Shown here: positions 32,301 to 41,400 of the stretch, in pieces
How the letters are laid out: every line of letters starts with the position of its first letter
Numbering within the stretch: position 1 is the stretch's first letter
DNA from: DATKPA01 sp051955985
GTDB taxonomy: Bacteria; Planctomycetota; Phycisphaerae; WQYP01
Reading direction: 5' to 3'
DNA length: 64,000 nucleotides
Assembly (NCBI GenBank): GCA_051955985.1
Contig: JBQCGD010000071.1
Coordinates: 48,693-112,692, forward strand
The notes under the pieces: generated by a model
Told to the model about the DNA's origin: nothing
Database searches by the model: none
What the model saw: the letters and a program-made list of their open reading frames with translations, nothing else
Position numbers and translations under genes: made by a program

Positions 32301-33113
32301 TCAGATGTGGCGGAAGAGTTCCTTGAGGAGTTTGTGCTCGAGGTTGGGATCGTGGCCGACGACGTACCAGGTGGGGGAGATGTTTTTGGTGACGGCGGGG
32401 GTGTAATCGGAGCGGAGGGAGACCTGTGCGCGGCCGAAGCCGGAGCCTTCGACGAAGACGGGACCGCCGATGGTTTCGATGGGGTTGTTCTGGCGTTCGA
32501 CGAGGACCTCGATGGCGATTTCGTAGAAGTCGGGTTTGTCGGGGACCTTGGAGATGGAGAGGCGCACGGTGCGCTGCTGCATGTTGATGGTGTTTTCCAT
32601 GGCGTTTTTGAAGGTAGTCTGCTCGGGCTTCCAGGGTTCGACGAACTGGGCGCTGGGGAGCGGCTGGGTGGTGAGGATGCCGAGGCGGTAGTCTTTGCGG
32701 TCGAGGCGGAAGCCGCAGTCGGTGAGGAGTTTCATGGCCTGCTGCCAGATGTTGTCGTAGGAGGCGTGGTAGATGTAACGGGAGGTCTGGTTGGGGTTGA
32801 TCACCTTGACGACGAGGTGTTCGCCGGGGTGGGCGGGTTCGGTGGCGGCGGGCTCGGTGCTGGGCTGGGTGGTGGGTTTGAAGGGCTGGGTGCTGGAGAG
32901 GAGGGGGGCGAGTTCGGGGATGGCCTGGCCTTCGGCGATTTGCGTGGTGGCGACGGCGGGGGCGGTGCTGGCGGACTGGGTGGCCGGCTGGGTGCCGGGG
33001 GCATCGGGGACCCACATCTCGACGCGGCGGATGGGCTGGATGGGCTGGATGTTGGAGGTGCAGCCGGCGAGCGCAACGGAGGCGACAGCGAGGGTGAGGA
33101 GGAGCTTGTTCAT
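32301..33113 (-). CDS. Lipoprotein of unknown function
   Basis: 270 residues from ATG 33113. The signal peptide MNKLLLTLAVASVALAGCTS gives a lipobox cysteine at 18. A Thr/Pro/Gln/Ala-rich linker runs to about residue 95. The C-terminal domain (HLVVKVINPNQTSRYIYHAS, DNIWQQAMKLLTDCGFRLDR, LGILTTQPLPSAQFVEPWKP, then a beta-rich SLRSDYTP region) resembles planctomycete lipoproteins of the same layout, but I can name no family with confidence. The gene is downstream of motB (70-base gap) and in the same direction, so it may be expressed with the flagellar stator genes. Confidence 0.7.
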   Translation of the reverse strand: MNKLLLTLAVASVALAGCTSNIQPIQPIRRVEMWVPDAPGTQPATQSASTAPAVATTQIAEGQAIPELAPLLSSTQPFKPTTQPSTEPAATEPAHPGEHLVVKVINPNQTSRYIYHASYDNIWQQAMKLLTDCGFRLDRKDYRLGILTTQPLPSAQFVEPWKPEQTTFKNAMENTINMQQRTVRLSISKVPDKPDFYEIAIEVLVERQNNPIETIGGPVFVEGSGFGRAQVSLRSDYTPAVTKNISPTWYVVGHDPNLEHKLLKELFRHI

Positions 33114-33183
33114 GGGGGGGATTGTAACGGGTTGGCGAGCGGCGGGCGAGGTGGGCGGCGGGGGGAATGGCGGAGTTTCGGGA

Positions 33184-33969
33184 TTACTCCGGTTCCTTCG
33201 ATGTCGGGGCGGTGGCGGGCTGGTCGGGGGAGACGGTGGGGGTGGGGGCGAAATCGCTGGCGGTGGCTTCGGTGGTGAAGACTTCGACGCGGCGGTTTTC
33301 GCGGAGGCTGGCGGCATCGTAGACGCCGGTGCGGAGCGGCTCGAAGGCGCCGCAGGCGACCGGGCGCATGGTGCGCTGATCGATTTCGTCTTTTGTGAGC
33401 TCGCGGATGACGGCCATGGCGCGCTGGTAGGAGAGGGAGAGGCCCTGGGGGTCGTCAGGGCGGAGGGAGAGTTCGTCGGCGGAGACGTGGCCCTTGACCA
33501 TGAGGACGAGGTTGAGGCCGCGGACGCGGTCGGCGATCTGGTGGATGGTGTCGATGGCCTCTGGGGAGAGCTTGGTTTGGCCGGCGTCGAAGATGATTTT
33601 TCCGCCGGTGACGTTGTCCTTGCCCATGCGGATGGTCTGGACTTCGAGGTTGGCGCCGTCGGCGCCTTTGCTGGTTTTCTGGCTGGCGCCCTGGAGGGTG
33701 TCAACGGGGGGACCGGGGATGCCCTTGTAGCGTTTGTAGGCCTGGAGGAATTCGGGGTTGGCATCGGAGGGGGGTTCGTAGGAGGGGTCGAAGGTGGCCT
33801 TAATGGCGGCCATGGTGTCCATCTGCTGTTTTTCGCCGCCCTGTTTGAGGGCGTAGAGCACGACGAAGAAGGACATCATGAGGGTGACGAGGTCGGCGAA
33901 GGAGACGATCCACATGGGGGCGGATTCGCCTGCGGGCTCGGGGGCGGCGGCTTTTTTCTTCATGGCCAT
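33184..33969 (-). CDS. motB: Flagellar stator protein MotB
   Basis: 261 residues. A basic N-terminus leads to the single membrane helix MWIVSFADLVTLMMSFFVVL with the proton-channel aspartate D26. The C-terminal OmpA-like peptidoglycan-binding domain holds KIIFDAGQTKLSPEAIDTIH, LVLMVKGHVSADELSL, LSLSYQRAMAVIRELTKDEI and ENRRVEVF. With MotA it anchors the stator to the cell wall and converts ion flow to flagellar torque. motB lies directly downstream of motA; the 77-base gap holds a GAATTCAG repeat. No other flagellar gene is in the window. Confidence 0.9.
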   Translation of the reverse strand: MAMKKKAAAPEPAGESAPMWIVSFADLVTLMMSFFVVLYALKQGGEKQQMDTMAAIKATFDPSYEPPSDANPEFLQAYKRYKGIPGPPVDTLQGASQKTSKGADGANLEVQTIRMGKDNVTGGKIIFDAGQTKLSPEAIDTIHQIADRVRGLNLVLMVKGHVSADELSLRPDDPQGLSLSYQRAMAVIRELTKDEIDQRTMRPVACGAFEPLRTGVYDAASLRENRRVEVFTTEATASDFAPTPTVSPDQPATAPTSKEPE

Positions 33970-33984
33970 GGGGCACCGGAGGTC

Positions 33985-34012
33985 AATTCAGAATTCAGAG
34001 TTCAGAATTCAG
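33985..34012. repeat. AATTCAGAATTCAG tract between motB and motA
   Basis: AATTCAGAATTCAGAGTTCA then GAATTCAG, related to the tracts inside cysS (31674) and addB (45740). Confidence 0.75.
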
Positions 34013-34046
34013 CGTGCGTTGGAGGCGCTCGTGAATCCAGGACGGA

Positions 34047-34877
34047 TTACTTCTTGGCATCGCCGCCGGCCGGGGCGATGTGTGCCCGTTCGCCGTGGGA
34101 GAGGAAGCTGAGGAGTTTGGATTCGACGATGCGGGGGTTGTCGCCGGCCTGGATGGAGAGGATGCCCTGGATGATGATCTGCTTGTTGAAGAGTTCTTCC
34201 TTGGAGCGGACGGCGAGTTTGTCGCAGAGGGGGCCGCAGATGACGTTGGCCCAGATGGTGCCGTAGAGGGTACCGAGGAGTGCGATCTGGAGGGAGTGGG
34301 CGATGGTGGCGGCCTGGTTGTCGCTGCTGCCGCCTTTTTCGCCGGCGGCGGGAGCGGCCATGTTTTTGAACATACAGACCTGGCCGACGAGGGTGGCGGT
34401 GAGACCGAGCGCGGGTCCGTACTTGCCCATGAGTTCGAACATTTTGCGGCCATGGTGGTGGCGTTCTTCGATGGAGGAGAGCTCGATGGACATGACCTGC
34501 TCGATGACGGCGGGGTCGGCGCCGTCGATGGCGAGCTGGAGGCCTTTTTTGAGGAAGGGGTCCTCGGAGGTTTTGACGGAATTTTCGAGGGCGAGGACGC
34601 CGTCGCGGCGGGCGATTTCGGCGAACTGGACGATCTGCTGAATGAGGTGTGCGGCGTGGACATCCTTGTGGAAGAGGCATTTTTTGATGTAGGCGGGGAG
34701 GCCCTTGGAGGCGTGCCAGGGCATGGACATGATGGCAAGGCCGATGGCGCCGCCCATGACAAGCACGAACCCTTCGGTGGAGTAGAAGACGCCGAACTGG
34801 CCTTCGGTGCCTTCGTACATGGCGAACATGATGCCGCCAAAGGCGAGAAGGAACCCGATGATGGTTGCGATGTCCAT
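34047..34877 (-). CDS. motA: Flagellar stator protein MotA
   Basis: 276 residues from ATG 34877 (MDIATIIGFLLAFGGI); an in-frame ATG at 34982 would add an unlikely leader. Four membrane helices are visible: about 1-24, 32-52, 158-185 and 195-222. Family landmarks are the VLVMGGAIGLAIMSMP region, the cytoplasmic charged loop, IEERHHHGRKMFELMGKYGP followed by ALGLTATLVGQV, and LLGTLYGTIWANVICGPLCD. MotA surrounds MotB to form the stator ring. The promoter upstream has a sigma-28 -10 element, which supports a flagellar, not TolQ/ExbB, identity. Confidence 0.92.
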   Translation of the reverse strand: MDIATIIGFLLAFGGIMFAMYEGTEGQFGVFYSTEGFVLVMGGAIGLAIMSMPWHASKGLPAYIKKCLFHKDVHAAHLIQQIVQFAEIARRDGVLALENSVKTSEDPFLKKGLQLAIDGADPAVIEQVMSIELSSIEERHHHGRKMFELMGKYGPALGLTATLVGQVCMFKNMAAPAAGEKGGSSDNQAATIAHSLQIALLGTLYGTIWANVICGPLCDKLAVRSKEELFNKQIIIQGILSIQAGDNPRIVESKLLSFLSHGERAHIAPAGGDAKK

Positions 34878-34929
34878 GCCTGAAATCCTGCCCGTTGGGT
34901 CGGGGAGCGGCGTGCTCCCTGCAAGCGCT

Positions 34930-34956
34930 TTATCGGCCAGCCGTGCGCGGGGGTTA
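34930..34956 (-). promoter_or_regulatory. Sigma-28 (FliA)-type promoter for motA-motB
   Basis: On the minus strand TAAC (34956-34953), 15 bases, then GCCGATAA (34937-34930). The consensus is TAAA-N15-GCCGATAA, so only one base differs. The inferred transcript start leaves a leader of about 45 bases before motA. Confidence 0.7.
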
Positions 34957-35054
34957 ACCTGGGGAAGCTGTGCAGGTCGCACGTCCGGGAAAAAAGGTCA
35001 GAACGGGCGGCGGGGCGCTGGTCCACGCCTCGCCGGCCCGCGGTGACAACCCTC

Positions 35055-35062
35055 TTATCGGC
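35055..35062 (-). promoter_or_regulatory. Second GCCGATAA element, weak
   Basis: An exact GCCGATAA on the minus strand, but 15 bases upstream is TCAG and not TAAA, so a functional second sigma-28 promoter is doubtful. Confidence 0.3.
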
Positions 35063-35222
35063 CAGCGGAGCGATGACCTGAGGCAGCGATAAAAATCGCC
35101 TTGAAATGGGGTGGAGCGGGGGAGGCAAAACATCCTACCGATGGGGTGATGCGTATCCCGCATTGGTAACCGCGCCGCAGGAGCGGTTTGTCGTGGGGTT
35201 CCCCCTGGAAATGAGGGTGATT

Positions 35223-35960
35223 ATGCGTTTGCTTTCCCGTCTGGTTGTTCCGTTGTGTTTGATCGGGTTTGTGGTGGGTCTGACCGGCTGCGGCGGGCCC
35301 ACGCAGCGCGAGCGGGCTCAGCTCAAGTACTTCCAGAAAAGTTATCAGCGGACGGTGAGCACCGACCGCTACGCCGTGGCGCCGCCGGACGTGATCACCA
35401 TTCACGCGCCGCTGGCCCCCGAGGTGAACAATGTGAAGCAGCAGGTGGCGCCGGATGGCACGCTGAACCTGGATCTGCTCAACCGTGTGTACGTCGCCGG
35501 CATGTCGCCGCAGGAAATTGAGAACCTGCTGGCCGAGAAACTGCGCACGTTCTATAAGGACGTGAAGGTGCAGATTGACGTGGAGTACAAGAGCCAGTGG
35601 TACTACGTGTTCGGGCAGACGGATCATTCCGGGCCGAAGCGTTACACGGGGCGCGACACGCTGGTGAGCGCGCTGGCGGAAGCGCAGCCGACGCAGCTCG
35701 GGTGGCCGGAGCGTATTTATGTGATCAAGCCGTCGCCGGATCCGGATCAGCGGCACGTGACGGTGGTGAACCTGAAGGAAATCGTGGAACAGGGGGATTC
35801 GACGGCGAACGTGCTGCTGGAGCAGGATGACATTGTGTACGTGCCGTACAACCCGCTGGCGGCGATCGGGGTGTCGGTGCAGAACCTGCTGTTCCCGGCG
35901 CAGCCCGTGATCCAGGCGGCGGGGAGTGCGTCGGCCCTAAGCTACGGCGCCGGGTTCTGA
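35223..35960 (+). CDS. Polysaccharide export lipoprotein (Wza-like)
   Basis: 245 residues from ATG 35223 (GAGGG upstream; ATG 35211 is possible). The signal peptide with lipobox ends VVGLTGCGGPT. The Poly_export domain follows at about 45-125: DRYAVAPPDVITIHAPLAPE, VAPDGTLNLDLLNRVYVAG and SPQEIENLLAEKL. A SLBB-like part continues with VQIDVEYKSQWYYVFGQT and TLVSALAEAQP, and a hydrophobic C-terminus may cross the outer membrane. Proteins of this family form the outer-membrane channel for capsule or exopolysaccharide. No other polysaccharide gene is adjacent. A strong terminator follows. Confidence 0.85.
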   Translation: MRLLSRLVVPLCLIGFVVGLTGCGGPTQRERAQLKYFQKSYQRTVSTDRYAVAPPDVITIHAPLAPEVNNVKQQVAPDGTLNLDLLNRVYVAGMSPQEIENLLAEKLRTFYKDVKVQIDVEYKSQWYYVFGQTDHSGPKRYTGRDTLVSALAEAQPTQLGWPERIYVIKPSPDPDQRHVTVVNLKEIVEQGDSTANVLLEQDDIVYVPYNPLAAIGVSVQNLLFPAQPVIQAAGSASALSYGAGF

Positions 35961-35993
35961 TGCTCGAACCGCCATAGGTGTGAATGCTCCTGA

Positions 35994-36028
35994 AAGCTCC
36001 GCGGTGTTTGCGGGGCTCTCTTTTTTTT
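35994..36028 (+). terminator. Rho-independent terminator
   Basis: AGCTCCGC-GGTGTTT-GCGGGGCT followed by CTC and eight T. Confidence 0.85.
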
Positions 36029-36119
36029 GCAGCTTGCGGGAAAGCGCGCCTCCCGGCCTCGCCGGCTTTCCGGCTTCTCTTCCGCGCGTTACGCTTTCGG
36101 CGTTTTCGAAGGAGCACAC

Positions 36120-36563
36120 ATGCTGAAAACGCCGATTCTGCACCCGCAGATCCTTGCCGCGCTCGGCCGGGCCGGGCATTCGTCGAAAATTCTGATCGCC
36201 GACGGCAATTACCCGTTTCACACGAAAAGGGGTCCGAACGCGGAGGTGGTATTTCTGAACTTTGCGCCGGGGCAGATGAACGTGACGGACGTGCTCATCG
36301 GCCTGGCGAACACGGTGCCGATCGAGCTGGCGGAAGTGATGGAGCCGATGAAGACCGGCCCGTACGCGATGAAGAACGATCCGCCGATCTTTGAGGAGTT
36401 CCGCAAGATTCTCAAAGCGCGAAATGCCTCGCTGGACCTGACAAAGATCGAGCGCTTCGCGTTTTATGATGCAGCGGGAACGAAGGACGTGACGCTGACC
36501 ATCGCCACCGGCGAGCAGCGGATTTACGCCAACATTCTGCTGACGATCGGCGTGGTGATGTGA
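36120..36563 (+). CDS. RbsD/FucU family sugar mutarotase
   Basis: 147 residues from ATG 36120, with GGAG seven bases upstream. The N-terminus MLKTPILHPQILAALGRAGH is followed by KILIADGNYPFHTKRGPNAE and later NVTDVLIGLANTVPIELAEV, the typical FucU/RbsD pattern including the histidine in AGHSS. Such enzymes interconvert sugar anomers (L-fucose mutarotase FucU, D-ribose pyranase RbsD). The RxGPNAEVVF stretch fits FucU better. A ribokinase-like gene exists 29 kb away. No sugar transporter is near, so the substrate remains open. Confidence 0.8.
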   Translation: MLKTPILHPQILAALGRAGHSSKILIADGNYPFHTKRGPNAEVVFLNFAPGQMNVTDVLIGLANTVPIELAEVMEPMKTGPYAMKNDPPIFEEFRKILKARNASLDLTKIERFAFYDAAGTKDVTLTIATGEQRIYANILLTIGVVM

Positions 36564-36591
36564 CCGCGGCCCAAACAGGGCCGGCGGCCGG

Positions 36592-36620
36592 TTGCTTCGC
36601 CTTTACACTGCGCTAATAAT
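36592..36620 (+). promoter_or_regulatory. Candidate promoter for DUF47-pit
   Basis: TTGCTT (36592-36597), a 16-base spacer and TAATAAT (36614-36620), 33 bases before the DUF47 start codon. Confidence 0.45.
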
Positions 36621-36652
36621 GCCAGCGACACGAACACAGGAACGAGTGCGCC

Positions 36653-37276
36653 ATGTTCAATTTGTTGCCGAAGGACACGGTTTTTTACGACCTGTTTGAA
36701 GGTCTGGCCACGCATGCGGTGTCCTGCGCGAACCACCTGCGGTCGCTGGCCAGCGGTTTTCCGGAATCGATGGAACAGGTGCATCGCATCCGCCAGGAGG
36801 AGCATGATGCCGACCAGCTCACGCACCAGGCGCTGGAGCGGCTTGACCGGACGTTCATCACGCCGTTCGACCGCGAAGACATCCACGCGCTGGTGGGGGA
36901 GCTGGACACGATCACGGACAACATCAATGCGCTGGCGAAGCGGCTCAGCTCGTACCACGTGAAGGCGATGGAGCCGGCGTTTGTGAAGCAGACGGAGATC
37001 CTGGTGCAGGCGACGATCGCGCTGGCCGAGGCCGTCAAGCTGCTGCGGACGACGCGCAAACTGACGGACCTGCAGGCGAAGATCATCGAGGTGCACCGGC
37101 TGGAGAACGTGGGGGATGACAACCACCTCGCCGCGATTTCCAAGCTCTTCGAGCCCGGCACCGACGCTTTGCACGTGATCAAGTGGAAAGAATTTTTCTC
37201 ATTCATCGAGTCGGCCATCGACGGCTGCGAAGACGCAACCAACGTGATCGAACGCATCATCCTCAAGAACGGGTAA
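36653..37276 (+). CDS. DUF47 (PhoU-like) Pit accessory protein
   Basis: 207 residues, all helical, matching the DUF47/PhoU-like pattern: MFNLLPKDTVFYDLFEGLAT, HRIRQEEHDADQLTHQALER, FITPFDREDIHALVGELDTI and FFSFIESAIDGCEDATNVIE. These proteins are encoded just before Pit-type phosphate transporters and are thought to regulate or assist them, probably through metal clusters like PhoU. pit follows after 12 bases, so the two are a transcription unit. The candidate promoter lies just upstream. Confidence 0.9.
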   Translation: MFNLLPKDTVFYDLFEGLATHAVSCANHLRSLASGFPESMEQVHRIRQEEHDADQLTHQALERLDRTFITPFDREDIHALVGELDTITDNINALAKRLSSYHVKAMEPAFVKQTEILVQATIALAEAVKLLRTTRKLTDLQAKIIEVHRLENVGDDNHLAAISKLFEPGTDALHVIKWKEFFSFIESAIDGCEDATNVIERIILKNG

Positions 37277-37288
37277 GACTACACCGGC

Positions 37289-38437
37289 ATGCAGATTCCC
37301 CTCCATATCCTGGCGGCTTCCACCACCACGGCCGCCGCGACCACCACGGCGCCGGCCGTCAGCTTCGCGCTCGTGGCCGTCATCATCGGCGTCGCGCTCG
37401 TGTTCGATTTCCTCAACGGCTTCCACGATGCGGCCAATTCGATCGCCACCGTGGTCTCCACGCGCGTCCTTTCGCCCATGCAGGCGGTGATCTGGGCGGC
37501 GTTCTTCAATTTCGTCGCGGCGTTCGTCTTCGGCACGCAGGTGGCGGACACGATCTCCAAGAAGCTCGTCAACGTCTCGATGCTCGGCGGGCCGGTGGAG
37601 CAGGTCCACGTGATTTTCGCCGGCCTCATTGCCGCGATCATCTGGAACATCCTCACGTGGCTGCTTGCCCTGCCCACTTCCTCCTCGCACGCGCTGATTT
37701 CCGGATTCGCCGGCGCGGCCATCGCGAAGGCGGGCATCGGCGTGATTGAGCCGGCGGGCTGGATACTGGTGCTGGCGGGCATCGTGTTTTCACCGCTGTT
37801 CGGGTTCATCCTGGGCACCATCAACATGGTGGTGGTGTCGTGGCTGTTCCGGTTTTCCACGCCGTCGCGCGTCGATTCGCTCTTCCGGCGGCTGCAGTTG
37901 TTTTCCGCCGGGATTTATTCCCTGGGCCACGGGGGCAACGACGCGCAGAAAACCATGGGCATCATCTACGCCCTGATGATCGCCGCCGGACCCCAGTTCG
38001 CCGTGTACGCCCAGCCCAACAAGGATCCGTCGCACTGGTCGCATTACCTCAACATCTTCGGCCATCAACACGCGATGGCCTGGTGGATCATTCTCGCCTG
38101 CCAGGCGGCGATGGGCCTCGGCACGGTCTTCGGCGGGTGGCGCATCGTGAAAACCATGGGTTCCGGCATCACGCGCCTCCAGCCGGTGGGGGGGTTCTGT
38201 GCAGAAACGGCCGCGGCGATGACGATCATCGGGTTCACCACCGTCGGCGGCGTGCCGATCTCGACGACGCATGCGATCACCGGCGCCATCCTGGGCGTGG
38301 GCACGACCCGCTCGATCCGGGCGGTGCGCTGGATCTGGGGGCAGCGCATTGTGATCGCGTGGATTCTCACCATTCCGTGCTCCGCCTTCATTGCAGCGGT
38401 GGCGTACTTCGTCATCCGCGCGGTCTTCGGCGCCTAG
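37289..38437 (+). CDS. pit: Inorganic phosphate transporter, PiT family
   Basis: 382 residues with about ten membrane helices and the two PiT signatures: FDFLNGFHDAANSIATVVST in the N-terminal half and the mirrored GGNDAQKTMGIIYAL and STTHAITGAILGVGTTRSIR in the C-terminal half. The transporter takes up phosphate, usually as a metal-phosphate complex with protons or sodium. It forms a two-gene unit with the DUF47 protein. Strand composition here is C-rich, marking the region after the skew flip. Confidence 0.95.
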   Translation: MQIPLHILAASTTTAAATTTAPAVSFALVAVIIGVALVFDFLNGFHDAANSIATVVSTRVLSPMQAVIWAAFFNFVAAFVFGTQVADTISKKLVNVSMLGGPVEQVHVIFAGLIAAIIWNILTWLLALPTSSSHALISGFAGAAIAKAGIGVIEPAGWILVLAGIVFSPLFGFILGTINMVVVSWLFRFSTPSRVDSLFRRLQLFSAGIYSLGHGGNDAQKTMGIIYALMIAAGPQFAVYAQPNKDPSHWSHYLNIFGHQHAMAWWIILACQAAMGLGTVFGGWRIVKTMGSGITRLQPVGGFCAETAAAMTIIGFTTVGGVPISTTHAITGAILGVGTTRSIRAVRWIWGQRIVIAWILTIPCSAFIAAVAYFVIRAVFGA

Positions 38438-38441
38438 GCCG

Positions 38442-41400
38442 TCACCCCGGCGAATCGTTCAACACTTCGACCGCCTGCTTCGGCGCGAGGAACAGCAGCG
38501 TCGCCCGCGCCACGCGGAATCCCAGGATGTCCGATGCCGCACGCAGGTAATACTGCATCTGCCGCTGGTACTCCGGCAGGTTTTTCTGCCAGGTGAAGGG
38601 TGAATCGGTTTTGTAATCGAGGATCTCGGCGGATTGTTCGCGCGCGTGCACCAGCAGCAGATCGATGGTGCCGCGGATGGTGGGCCAGTCGGCGGGATCC
38701 GGGGAGGGGGCGGACGACGTGGGAAGCGGGGCGCTCCAGGCAAAGGGGATTTCGCGGCGGATGCGGGCGTGCGCGTCGCCGGCGGCGAGGATCACCCGCT
38801 GGAGCGGCGGAGTGGTGAGAACCCAGAGAATCCCATCGATATCGGCGCGCTTTGCATCGTCGGCGGTAAGTCGCTTTTTCGCCGTCAGCGCCTCCAGGAA
38901 GCGTGCGAGGTCCTCCCGGCTCCGGCAGGCGCTGAAATCGAGCAGCTCGAGCACGCGGTGGGTGGCCACGCCGCGAAGACGCGATTCCTCCGCCGCCAGA
39001 GTCAGCCCCTGCAGCAGGCCGCGCGGCCGTACATCGTCCGCCTCTTCGCCGAGGCTGCGGAGCTCCGAAACGGTGAAGACAGCCGGCTGGTTCGCCAGTT
39101 CGTGATGGGCGTAGGTGCCGGTGACGCGCGCCACCAGGTCGCGCGGTTCGTCGGCATCCCGCGTCGCCGGGAGCGGTTCCCCCGCCATCAGCCGGCGAAG
39201 GAGTTTGTCCTGCTCCAGCCCGACCGCGGTCGCCGCCGCCGCGGGCGCGGGTTCGTGGACGGAAATCTCCACTTGCGCGTCGGCCGCCGGCGCCTGCTCC
39301 GGCCAGCGCACGCGCATCGGGGAACTCGCCAGCGCCGGCACGATCCAATCGAGGAAATGCCGGCCCCGGACCAGCACATCCTCCGCCAGCGGCCCGGCGC
39401 CATTCCCGCGCCACTCCGCGCGCTTGGATTCGAGCCACCGGGTTCGATCGATGTGCCCGGTCAGAATCAGGTGATCCCGCGCGCGGGTGAGCGCGACGTA
39501 CAAAAGCCGCAGCTCCTCGGCGCGCATGCTGCGCTCGTTGTCGTTGAGGATGCACGCGGAGGCGGCGGAGGGGTAGTACACGTTGCGCTCCACGTCGGCC
39601 ACGTGCATGCCGATGCCGAGGCGGCGGTGCACGAACACCGGGCCGCTGGAGCGCAGGTTCAGCATTCCGCCGAGTCCGGCCGCGATCACCACCGGGAACT
39701 CCAGCCCCTTCGACTTGTGCACCGACATGATGCGCACCACGTCGGACGCTTCGGAAAGCACCGGCGCCTCGCCGAAGTCCCCCTCCTGCTCGCGCAGCTT
39801 TTCGATGAAGCGGAGGAACCGGTGCAGCCCCTGCTTGCTGAAGCCGGCGAACTTGAGCGCCCGCTGGTGGAGCGCACCGAGGTTGGCGATGCGCTGGTCG
39901 CCCGCATCAAGGCCGGCGAGGAACGGCATGATCCGCGCATCGCTGTAAATGCGTGCAAGGCCTTCATGCAGCGGCCGCGTGCGCAGGAGCTCGCGCCAAC
40001 CCGCGAGCTTTCGAAGGAACACGGTGAGCCGCCGCACCAGCGATTCGTCGCGCGCCGGCGGGTCGCGCATGAGATCGGTCTGCTCTCCCGGCGGGAGCAC
40101 GTACCGATGCACCGCCGCAGCGAACGGCACGCGCTTGCGGTCGAACGTCAGCCGGATGGTGGCGAGATCATCGTGCGAAAAGCGACCGTAGGGGCCGAGC
40201 AACACAGTCGCCATCGGGATGTCCTGCTGCGCGTTGTCGAGCACATGCAGCAGCGCGAGGGTGTCGCGCACCTCCGCCGCATCGAAGTAGCCGGTGGAGA
40301 GATCCGCGTGCACCGGGATGCCGCGCTGCGACAGCGCGCGGGCGAAGATCATCGCCTTGTCTTTCATGGAGCGGAGCAGGATCGCGATGTCGCGGTAGGC
40401 GAGGGGACGGACGCTGCCGTCGCGCGTCACGATGCCGCGCGATTCCCGCATCAATGTCTCGATCCGCCCGGCGACCATCTGCGCCTCGAGCTCCACCGCG
40501 GAGAGAAGCTCCCTGGGCGCTTCCTCGCTGCCGTTCTCCTCCGCCTCCTCCTTCGTGGCGACGAGGTGCACTTCCACGGGCGCGCCGTCGAAGAGCGTGA
40601 GCGTCTCATGCCCGCGCGGCGGCGCCGCCGCCGGCGAAGGCTCGAGCGCGTGACCGTCCCCGTACTGCACGCCCGCCACCTCCGGCGTGAGCACCTTGGC
40701 AAACAGTCCGTTCATGGCCTCGAGCAGCTTTGCCTGCGACCGGAAATTGTGCGGCAACGCGACATGCCCCTCCGCCACCTCCGCCGCACGCGCCCGCTGG
40801 ATGCGCGCCGAAAAGAGCACCGGATCGGCGAGGCGAAACCCGTAGATCGACTGCTTCACGTCCCCCACGACGAAAAGATTTCCCTTGCCGCCAAAACTTT
40901 CCGCCGAGCGCACCGCCGCCAGAAGCGCCTCCTGCAGCGGGTTGATGTCCTGGAATTCATCCACAAGCACGTGCCGGTATCGTCCGCGCAGTTCCGCCGC
41001 CGCAAGGCTGTCCTTCGCGGTGAGCAGGTTGAGCGTGAGCCGCTCGAGGTCGGAAAAATCGAGCCGGTTCATGGCGCGCTTGGCCGCCGTGTACGTCTTC
41101 TCAAAATCCGCGACGAGCTCGAGCAGCACGCCCAGCGGCCCGCGCAGCCCCGCCATCGCCTGCGACATCTCCTCCGCGGTGTGCACCAGCACGGTGCTGC
41201 AGATGCTTTTCAGGCGGTCCTTCGTTTTTTCCCACGTGCGCTTCTTCAGGTCGTCGAAACCGTCGATCTGCATGCTCTTGAGCGTGGGCCATTTCTGCGA
41301 CAGCGCCTGGCAGACGTCCTGGAGCGCAGCCGCCCCCTCCTCGCACAGCCGCCGGTGCCCCGCCTCGAGCTTTCGTGCGACATTGCGCAGCTCCGCGGCC

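Larger units (their letters stand above)
34878..35222. other. Divergent region between motA and the export lipoprotein gene
   Basis: About 345 bases without a gene. It contains two copies of TTATCGGCCAGC (34930 and 35055), which on the minus strand read GCTGGCCGATAA. The rest shows no clear signal. Confidence 0.6.

Noticed and set aside
36592..36630. A dif-like site at the skew reversal
   Set aside because: GCGCTAATAATGCC only vaguely resembles XerC/XerD arms; the stretch is better explained as the promoter of DUF47-pit.
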